The notes below the pieces were generated by a model, which did no database searches, was not told where the DNA came from, and saw nothing but the letters and a program-made list of their open reading frames with translations. A program made the position numbers and the translations under genes. Shown piece by piece: positions 6,759 to 12,146 of a stretch of DNA of 12,146 nt. The DNA comes from Chlamydiota bacterium (GTDB lineage Bacteria; Chlamydiota; Chlamydiia; Chlamydiales; JAJFMB01), in the NCBI GenBank assembly GCA_021772355.1, contig JAJFMB010000143.1, positions 1 through 12,146 of the forward strand. The letters run 5' to 3'. Numbering within the stretch: the first letter of the stretch is position 1; the number at the start of each line of letters is the position of its first letter.

Positions 6759-8494
6759 ACCAAACTCTTGACTGCTTGATTCACTGCATCTTTGTAACCA
6801 CGATAACCGTGACACATATCATCCAAGGTCACCTCATACTCTATATCGGGTTGAACACCTAGGTTTTCGATGGGTTCGCGGTTATCACGTTCCGCGATAG
6901 AACTGGTAAAGGAATATTCAGAGATCCCAAACAAATTGGGATGGGAGGTTGTTTTTATCGACCCCCCTGCACCAGCAGTTTTGGAACCAAATATAGTGGC
7001 ACGGCCGTTGTCTTGCAGGATGGCGGGGAAAAAATCTCCACAAGAAAAGTCAAGCTCATTAACCAAAATCAGTAGAGGCTTTGAGTAATACCCTTTCGGA
7101 TTAGGACGGATAACATCAACACCTAATGTATACCCTAAATCTGTTAACTGATGCCCTGCATTCCACTCATTTACTACAAATTCAAAGTAACGTGTTAGAC
7201 CTTGCACAAAAGAGTAATCAACAGGAAACCCAAGTACGGTATCGGCAGCAAAAAGATCTTTAGCATCTTCTTCGTTTTTTACATGTTCTAGCTCATTGAG
7301 CGCCTGTAGTGCCACGTAAACGTCCTCTTGAGTAATCGATGATCTTTCTCTTGGCGGAATTAAAGGGTAATCGGTTAGCGATGAGGCTAGACCATACATA
7401 TAAAGAACCAAACCACCAGGATTATTGACTTGATCAATCACCAAAGCATCGCTGTACTTTTCGAAAAAATTCATTAGTGACAGAAACTCTTCCATATATG
7501 CATTAGGATTATAGGCGATATAATTTCCTATGCGAACATAGGCCACCCGATGGTTATCGTCTGTTTCGTAAAGATAAGCATCAAAGAGTGAATCCGGAAG
7601 CGATTGCCATAGAAGCTGTCCCAATTCAGGAACAAAACTCTTCCTGCTCCCTATCAATTCCATAAGATCGTCATCTTCATTTCTTTTCTCTAATGGGAAT
7701 GTCTTATTTATCTGATCATTCAGAATCTGATAAATTGGCGTTTTCATTGAGCGCTTAAAAAACTCAAGATCTTGAAATTTGGTGCTTTTTTTAGTACCGC
7801 TCCTCTTAACATCCATCTTTTGCGCGGAATTTATTTTTTCCGGAGAGTATTCCCATGGAAGTTGATGTTCTCTAACAAGACCCCCCTTTCCTTTAACCCG
7901 CACACGCACAATGCCTTTGGGAACCTTATGCCCTAAAGTCGCTGAACGAAGAGTTACATACTGCGCCACCAATTTCTCATCAGTTGGGGAGCAACGCCCA
8001 GAAAAAGTTTCTTCCATGAGTCCATCGACGACCTCTTGAATAGGTTGATCGTTAATGGTCAGCACCTCATCACCCACATTGAAAATGACACCGTTTTGTT
8101 TCGTATACTGACTGTCCACCCAAACGATAAAGTAATGTCCATCAACTCCTTCTATACGGAAGGGAAGGGCGGCAAATTCAGTCGAAAAGAAGTGAACGCT
8201 CACATGATAATCGTGAGCAGATAGAAAAAATTTTTTTAATATTTTCTGATACTCTTTGACCGTTATTTTCTCTTGAGAAAGCACCTCATATTTCGCATCT
8301 TCTATCTTTTCATCGAGATCCCAGCCTATATATTCTTTTTTCCAATCAGCCGGAGCATACATGACAGCGAACGTGTTTTTAACGACATCTAAGTCAGCGA
8401 GCATTTGATCAGAAAGGCTTTTATTTGATGCCTTAGCAAAGGCACAAACCGGTAAAAGCAATAAAAAATAAAAAAATAATTTTACTTTATACAT
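6749..8494 (-). CDS. CPAF-like secreted serine protease (S41 family)
   Basis: CPAF is a chlamydial protease exported from the bacterium that cleaves bacterial and host proteins. This 581-residue homologue has a signal peptide (Lys-containing start, hydrophobic 6-18, likely cut after AFA at 18-20). HDYH at 94-97 is the likely catalytic His site (His97 best). A PDZ-like region follows (about 110-200, with NVGDEVLTINDQPI). A Lys-rich segment at about 220-275 corresponds in position to the internal inhibitory/processing region of CPAF. The C-terminal protease domain has LDFSCGDFFPAIL with nucleophile Ser484, FGSKTAGAGG, and REPIENLGVQPD with Glu543 as third member. The Ser-to-Glu spacing of 59 equals that of C. 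trachomatis CPAF (499/558). The length is close to that of CPAF (about 600). All three catalytic residues are present, so it is probably active. Confidence 0.93.
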   Translation of the reverse strand: MYKVKLFFYFLLLLPVCAFAKASNKSLSDQMLADLDVVKNTFAVMYAPADWKKEYIGWDLDEKIEDAKYEVLSQEKITVKEYQKILKKFFLSAHDYHVSVHFFSTEFAALPFRIEGVDGHYFIVWVDSQYTKQNGVIFNVGDEVLTINDQPIQEVVDGLMEETFSGRCSPTDEKLVAQYVTLRSATLGHKVPKGIVRVRVKGKGGLVREHQLPWEYSPEKINSAQKMDVKRSGTKKSTKFQDLEFFKRSMKTPIYQILNDQINKTFPLEKRNEDDDLMELIGSRKSFVPELGQLLWQSLPDSLFDAYLYETDDNHRVAYVRIGNYIAYNPNAYMEEFLSLMNFFEKYSDALVIDQVNNPGGLVLYMYGLASSLTDYPLIPPRERSSITQEDVYVALQALNELEHVKNEEDAKDLFAADTVLGFPVDYSFVQGLTRYFEFVVNEWNAGHQLTDLGYTLGVDVIRPNPKGYYSKPLLILVNELDFSCGDFFPAILQDNGRATIFGSKTAGAGGSIKTTSHPNLFGISEYSFTSSIAERDNREPIENLGVQPDIEYEVTLDDMCHGYRGYKDAVNQAVKSLVSP

Positions 8495-8533
8495 AAAGGT
8501 TCCGTTTTAAATAATTCTAATTATTATTCAGAC

Positions 8534-8562
8534 ATTATACAAAGAAAGATAAAATAAAACAA
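8534..8562 (-). promoter_or_regulatory. promoter of the CPAF-like gene
   Basis: On the minus strand TTGTTT (8557-8562) and a perfect TATAAT (8534-8539) are separated by exactly 17 bp. Transcription would begin near 8527, giving a leader of about 33 nt. Only a short GGA (about 7 nt upstream) serves as possible Shine-Dalgarno before the ATG at 8494. Confidence 0.6.
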
Positions 8563-8563
8563 T

Positions 8564-8612
8564 ACTATTAACTTAAAATTAATAATAAAAATTATATTTT
8601 TAAATTAATAGT
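8564..8612 (-). terminator. AT-only 15-bp hairpin between clpC and CPAF, possible clpC terminator
   Basis: Arms at 8564-8578 and 8598-8612 are inverted repeats with 14 of 15 identity and a 19-nt AT-only spacer. In minus-strand RNA all 15 positions pair because the single difference becomes a G-U wobble; in plus-strand RNA it is a C-A mismatch. A U-rich stretch follows on the minus strand. This favours an RNA-level role after clpC. It also touches the CPAF -35 region, so a DNA-binding role is possible. The remaining gap 8613-8677 shows nothing clear. Confidence 0.4.
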
Positions 8613-8677
8613 ACTGTAGAAATTGAAGGTAAGAGCTCTCTTCATAGACCTCTTCTCATGGACTAGACTCGTGAGCG

Positions 8678-9838
8678 TTACCTTTTACCGGCGCGCTCAG
8701 ACTCCTGCTCTTCTTGCTCAGACTCATCTTTTTGCTTCTTCTTTTTTTTCTTTTTGGAGTTCTCTTCTTCCTCTTCCTTATCAAAGGAAAAAGTTAAATG
8801 ATCTCCATCAACAGTTGCAAAATAGTGATGATTTTCATCCGGATAGGTGAGCAGTTTTTCTGCCAACGGATCTTCGAGATAGGTTTCAATAGTACGACGT
8901 AAAGGTCTTGCGCCCATTTCAGGCTGGAACCCTTTATCCACAAGAAACGCTTTGGCCTGCTCATCAAGTTTAATCGTCACATCTTTCTTTTTCAGACGGT
9001 CTTGAAGTTTTTTCACTTCAATCTCAATGACATGCATCAAGTGCTCTTTATCTAATGGTCTAAAGATCACCATATCATTTAGACGATTGAGAAACTCAGG
9101 CTTGAACTGTTTTGTTGCAGCACCTCGAATTTTTTCTTTAATGGCATCATATTCCATACTTCCCTCTTGAGCACCAAAGCCAACTTCTGTTGTCTTCTTA
9201 ATAAGCTCAGCTCCGAGGTTTGATGTCATGATGACAATCGTGTTGCGGAAATCAACTTTGCGACCGAAAGAATCTGTCAGCCGCCCCTCCTCAAGAATTT
9301 GTAGCATTAAGTTCATGACATCCGGATGAGCTTTTTCAATTTCATCGAATAGAACTACAGAGTAGGGGCGTTGCCGCACCTGTTCAGTAATCTGCCCTCC
9401 CTCTTCATAGCCAACATATCCCGGAGGAGATCCTGTCATACGACTGACAGCGAACTTTTCCATATACTCGGACATATCTAGCTGAATCAAAGCATCTTCA
9501 CCACCAAATAGATGAATTGCTAGAAGACGAGCTAATAGTGTTTTCCCGACACCGGTGGGGCCGAGAAACATAAAAGCACCAATAGGACGATTTGGATCTT
9601 TGATATCGGCCCGGCTACGTCGTATCGCGCTGCACACGGTTTTTAACGCCTCTTCTTGGCCGATAATACTTCCCTTAAGAACTTCTTCCATCTTCAGCAC
9701 TTTTTGCGTTTCTCCTTCGGTTAAACGCGTAAGTGGAACACCTGTCTGTTTTGCTACAACAAAAGCCACATCTTCGTCTTCAACAATTACTTCGTGTTCT
9801 TCTTTGTTGATTTCCCATTCAGCACGAAGCGTTTGCAA
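8678..9838 (-). CDS. clpC: ClpC C-terminal half (D2 ATPase domain), downstream of an in-frame stop
   Basis: This is the same frame as the ClpC N-terminal half, separated by a TAG at 9890-9892. From the TTG at 9838 it encodes 386 residues (479-864 of the full frame). It contains the second AAA+ module: Walker A GPTGVGKT (571-578), a DEIEKAHPD Walker B region, the pore motif SPPGYVGYEEGG, a VGFGAQ loop fitting the ClpP-docking IGF/VGF loop, and the D2 small domain with PEMGARPLRR. The tail is unusual: acidic runs and seven consecutive Lys end in SERAGKR, beyond the usual ClpC end. TTG 9838 is only the first possible start codon and has a poor ribosome site; if the stop is an error or is read through, translation enters continuously from the upstream half. 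Confidence 0.85.
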   Translation of the reverse strand: MQTLRAEWEINKEEHEVIVEDEDVAFVVAKQTGVPLTRLTEGETQKVLKMEEVLKGSIIGQEEALKTVCSAIRRSRADIKDPNRPIGAFMFLGPTGVGKTLLARLLAIHLFGGEDALIQLDMSEYMEKFAVSRMTGSPPGYVGYEEGGQITEQVRQRPYSVVLFDEIEKAHPDVMNLMLQILEEGRLTDSFGRKVDFRNTIVIMTSNLGAELIKKTTEVGFGAQEGSMEYDAIKEKIRGAATKQFKPEFLNRLNDMVIFRPLDKEHLMHVIEIEVKKLQDRLKKKDVTIKLDEQAKAFLVDKGFQPEMGARPLRRTIETYLEDPLAEKLLTYPDENHHYFATVDGDHLTFSFDKEEEEENSKKKKKKKQKDESEQEEQESERAGKR

Positions 9839-9889
9839 TTGCTCTCTTAAACCTTTCTCAGCATCGCGCAGCTTGGCGGCTATTTCATA

Positions 9890-9892
9890 CTA
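9890..9892 (-). other. clpC: in-frame TAG interrupting clpC at codon 461
   Basis: The minus-strand frame from ATG 11272 to TAA 8678 has 865 codons, and this is the only internal stop. Residues before it (EEAISRQ) and after it (YEIAAKLRDAEKGLREQ) match the UVR-like middle domain of ClpC, where the interrupted position is normally Glu. A single G-to-T change from GAG explains it. Without the stop the protein would be 864 residues, typical for ClpC. Confidence 0.9.
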
Positions 9893-11272
9893 CTGTCTGC
9901 TGATTGCCTCTTCTTTAGCAAGACGCGTGTCTTCAATTTCCGCCTCAAACTTAGCAATATCTTGAGGTTGATTCATCATAGCAATACGCATCTTTGCGCC
10001 CGCCTCATCAATCAAATCAATCGCTTTATCCGGAAGGAAACGGCCATGCAAATAACGGTCGGAAAGGATAGCGGCAGCTTCAATCGCTTCATTAGTGTAC
10101 TGGCACTTATGGTGCTCTTCATATTTAGCTTTTAGCCCACCCAAAATCTCAATGGTATCTTCAACACTCGGAGGAGCTACCATAATCTTTTGGAAGCGTC
10201 GTTCTAATGCAGCATCTTTTTCAATATGTTTGCGGTATTCATCAACCGTCGTAGCCCCAATACATTGCAATTCGCCACGAGAAAGAGCAGGCTTTAAGAT
10301 ATTGGAAGCATCAATAGCTCCCTCTGCAGCACCAGCTCCCACAATTGTGTGCAATTCGTCGATAAACAACAGCACGTTGCCATGCCGTTTGATTTCATCC
10401 ATCACAGCTTTAATCCGTTCTTCAAATTGCCCGCGGTATTTAGTTCCGGCAATCATCAGAGCCAGGTCAAGAGTGATCAGCTTTTTCTTACGCAAGTTAT
10501 CCGGCACTTCCCCTTTTACAATCGCTTGAGCAAGCCCTTCGACAATCGCTGTCTTACCAACACCGGCTTCCCCGATCAAAACGGGATTGTTCTTACGTCG
10601 ACGACATAAAATTTGGATGACGCGTTCCACCTCTTCCTTGCGCCCAATTACAGGATCCATTTTCCCTTCGCGCGTCATTTCTGTAAGATCGTAACCGTAT
10701 GCTTTGAGAGCAGGCATCTTATCGGCAACACCCATCCCCGGTTTTTCGAAAGGTTTTTGCGATCCGGCACCAACCTGATCTTGCTTTTCTCCGGGCGTTT
10801 GTCCCATTCCCCCAATAGGAGGTAATTGCAAGTTAAACGTTTCGAGCTCTTTAAGGACCTCTTTACGAACTTCCTTAAGATTGACATTGAGATTTTCCAG
10901 CACTTGCGCCGCAACACCATCAGTCTGACGTAACAAGCCGAGCAGAAGATGCTCTGTTCCAACATAATTGTGATTGAGATTAGCAGCTTCCTCGTTTGCA
11001 AATTCGAATACTTTTTTCACTTTACCCGTAAGAGCCGGATCCCCATAAACTTGGATCTCAGGACCATAACCAACAAGTTTCTCAACTTCATTTCGAACAG
11101 TTTCGAAATCGATATTCAGATTGCGTAAGACGTTGACGGCAACACCTTGCCCGAGCTTTAACAAGCCGAGCAGAACATGCTCCGTTCCTAAGTAATTATG
11201 ATTGAGTCGCTGCGCTTCTTTTTTTGCTAATTTGATGACTTGTTTTGCGCGATTCGTGAATTTATCAAACAT
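9890..11272 (-). CDS. clpC: ClpC N-terminal half (N domain and D1 ATPase domain), ended by an in-frame TAG
   Basis: ClpC is the Hsp100 unfoldase that feeds substrates to ClpP. These 460 residues hold two Clp-N repeats (about 5-40 and 80-115, each with NHNYxGTEHxLLGLL), a Gly/Pro-rich linker (about 150-180), D1 Walker A GEAGVGKT (234-241), Walker B LLFIDE (301-306), GATTVDEYRKHIEKDAALERRF with D1 arginines, and the start of the middle domain. The frame then stops at TAG instead of continuing into D2. The start ATG 11272 is supported by GTGGTGG about 5 nt upstream and by the canonical MFDKFTNRAKQV beginning. As a separate protein it would lack D2 and the ClpP-binding loop. The gene follows hemG on the same strand after 242 bp. 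Confidence 0.93.
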   Translation of the reverse strand: MFDKFTNRAKQVIKLAKKEAQRLNHNYLGTEHVLLGLLKLGQGVAVNVLRNLNIDFETVRNEVEKLVGYGPEIQVYGDPALTGKVKKVFEFANEEAANLNHNYVGTEHLLLGLLRQTDGVAAQVLENLNVNLKEVRKEVLKELETFNLQLPPIGGMGQTPGEKQDQVGAGSQKPFEKPGMGVADKMPALKAYGYDLTEMTREGKMDPVIGRKEEVERVIQILCRRRKNNPVLIGEAGVGKTAIVEGLAQAIVKGEVPDNLRKKKLITLDLALMIAGTKYRGQFEERIKAVMDEIKRHGNVLLFIDELHTIVGAGAAEGAIDASNILKPALSRGELQCIGATTVDEYRKHIEKDAALERRFQKIMVAPPSVEDTIEILGGLKAKYEEHHKCQYTNEAIEAAAILSDRYLHGRFLPDKAIDLIDEAGAKMRIAMMNQPQDIAKFEAEIEDTRLAKEEAISRQ

Positions 11273-11290
11273 CTGTCCACCACTAGTTAT

Positions 11291-11398
11291 GTCTCTAAGA
11301 AAAAATCATACACCGACGCTATTTTAGCGCCTAGCCCGAATGTAGAGACGCACTATTTTTTTTGCAAGACGGCTTTGCTGAAAATGCATGGTCTCTAA
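11291..11398. repeat. three GTCTCTA copies in the clpC upstream region
   Basis: GTCTCTAA occurs at 11291-11298 and 11391-11398 on the plus strand, and the inverted form TAGAGAC at 11343-11349. The centres are about 51 and 48 bp apart, near five helical turns. The middle copy overlaps the candidate clpC -10. Regularly spaced copies could bind a regulator, but seven-base repeats may be chance. Confidence 0.3.
11339..11367 (-). promoter_or_regulatory. weak candidate promoter for clpC
   Basis: On the minus strand TTGCAA (11362-11367, 4 of 6) and TACATT (11339-11344, 4 of 6) are separated by 17 bp. The leader would be about 60 nt and would include a small GGCGCT/AGCGTC hairpin. The gap 11273-11514 contains no gene that I can recognise. 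Confidence 0.3.
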
Positions 11399-11514
11399 TT
11401 ATTGATATGACAAATGACACACATAATCCGATTTTAAAAGTGCTAAAGACAATATTCGGGAATTTTACCTGCAACTTATAGAATCACAACAGTTTCCTTT
11501 CCAAGTCTGAGCAG

Positions 11515-12146
11515 CTATGACTTCCGGTTCTTGCGTCGTGATATCGTGTGACATGAGATTTTCCTCGCTTGCGCAATACAATCATTAACTGAGACACCGT
11601 GAAAAGCGTTCCCTAAAAACGTCATATTTTCCGGAAGCTCCTCTTCTAAACAGCTAACAAGAGTTCGATGTCCTAAACTGTATTGCGGGATCGCATCTTT
11701 AGCTCTGCTGACAACAGCCACATCAGGAGTACAAGAGATGCCAAGATGCCTCTCCATACTATTTAGTGCCCTTTGTATCAACGAGCTATCATCATGCTCG
11801 ATAACATTCGGCTCCCTAAATCCACCCAACATTACGGTTAAACGAGTTTGATCAAGAAAACCGTTTTGTTCCGGGAACACTGAAGAATCAAAGACAGTAC
11901 CTAAGATATTCTCTTGTTCTTGAGACGGAATCAAATAGCCAAATCCCGGATAATTTAGGACGTTTTTGGAGTATCCAAGATGCACAGAAGCCACGCTTGC
12001 GGTGGAAATGGTATCAAGCTTGGAGTTTGACCACAGTTGTTTAAGATTCTGAGGAGGAATTGCACAGTAAATATGGTCATAGCCACTAAGATCTTCTAAA
12101 TTGCTTACAGCACTTTTAAAATGCAGAAAAGGCTCAAGTTTCTGCG
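11515..12146 (-). CDS. hemG: protoporphyrinogen oxidase, C-terminal part (cut by the window edge)
   Basis: The frame is open from the window edge (first full codon ends at 12144) to TAG 11515-11517, giving 209 residues; the N-terminal FAD-binding half lies outside. The enzyme oxidises protoporphyrinogen IX to protoporphyrin IX in haem synthesis. It is the oxygen-dependent, FAD-containing HemY class, although chlamydial genes are often named hemG. Evidence is the segment HLGYSKNVLNYPGFGYLIPS followed by ENILGTVFDSSVFPEQ, which matches the family's substrate-domain strand and 'LG..F.SS.FP' motif, and GNAFHGVSVNDCIAQAR near the end, which matches the GN..GVGV.DCI FAD-contacting motif. Translation visibly continues upstream of the GTG at 11994, so that codon is not the start. 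The tail is short and basic. Confidence 0.85.
   Translation of the reverse strand, partial: QKLEPFLHFKSAVSNLEDLSGYDHIYCAIPPQNLKQLWSNSKLDTISTASVASVHLGYSKNVLNYPGFGYLIPSQEQENILGTVFDSSVFPEQNGFLDQTRLTVMLGGFREPNVIEHDDSSLIQRALNSMERHLGISCTPDVAVVSRAKDAIPQYSLGHRTLVSCLEEELPENMTFLGNAFHGVSVNDCIAQARKISCHTISRRKNRKS

Noticed and set aside
9555..9965. Plus-strand open frame opposite clpC, and similar ones at 10095-10609
   Set aside because: These are antisense shadows of a conserved coding sequence, with low-complexity Ser/Arg composition and no ribosome sites.
11439..11446. AGTGCTAA, resembling half of a CIRCE (HrcA) element upstream of clpC
   Set aside because: The second inverted half (TTAGCACTC with a 9-bp spacer) is absent, so this is only a half-site and likely chance.
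11515..11994. Complete 159-residue protein starting at GTG 11994
   Set aside because: The same frame stays open to the window edge with protoporphyrinogen-oxidase-like sequence, so it is the end of a longer gene.

Overview
The window looks like a chromosomal stretch from a member of the Chlamydiota, probably an environmental 'chlamydia-like' lineage rather than Chlamydia itself. The main evidence is a homologue of the chlamydial secreted protease CPAF (6749-8494). Supporting evidence is a ClpC whose sequence follows the chlamydial type, a chlamydial-style dnaA, and a protoporphyrinogen oxidase. I cannot assign genus or species from sequence alone.

Layout. Positions 1-1745 read on the plus strand: the tail of a possible unknown gene, a 47-bp hairpin unit, a membrane-anchored kinase-like protein, and a ComF-like zinc-ribbon protein that overlaps it by 4 bp. 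Positions 1713-5004 read on the minus strand: a PseC-like sugar aminotransferase, a 417-bp intergenic region, dnaA, and a small DUF202 membrane protein that overlaps the end of dnaA by 8 bp. The TPR/metallo-beta-lactamase-fold protein at 5115-6734 is divergent (plus strand). Its neighbour beyond a small convergent hairpin is the CPAF-like protease. Positions 6749-12146 are again minus strand, in transcription order hemG (cut by the window edge), clpC, CPAF.

The most striking observation is that clpC, normally an essential-type AAA+ unfoldase of about 860 residues, carries one in-frame TAG at codon 461. The reading frame is otherwise intact and well conserved on both sides. The stop replaces a residue that is normally acidic (Glu) in the UVR-like middle domain. 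It splits the gene into an N-D1 half and a D2 half. A base-call error, a recent mutation, amber readthrough or a functional split are all possible.

Several proteins keep a family fold but have lost the residues that define its chemistry. The ComF-like protein lacks the phosphoribosyltransferase PRPP loop. The TPR/MBL protein lacks the HxHxDH zinc site. DnaA has a shortened and altered box-recognition signature. Non-coding signals include a consensus-like promoter before the CPAF gene, an AT-only hairpin between clpC and CPAF, a 17-bp near-perfect palindrome at the predicted start of the aminotransferase transcript, a mini-ORF plus hairpin in the dnaA leader, and a hairpin flanked by exact 9-bp direct repeats near the left edge. 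I found no tRNA, rRNA, CRISPR array or intact insertion sequence.
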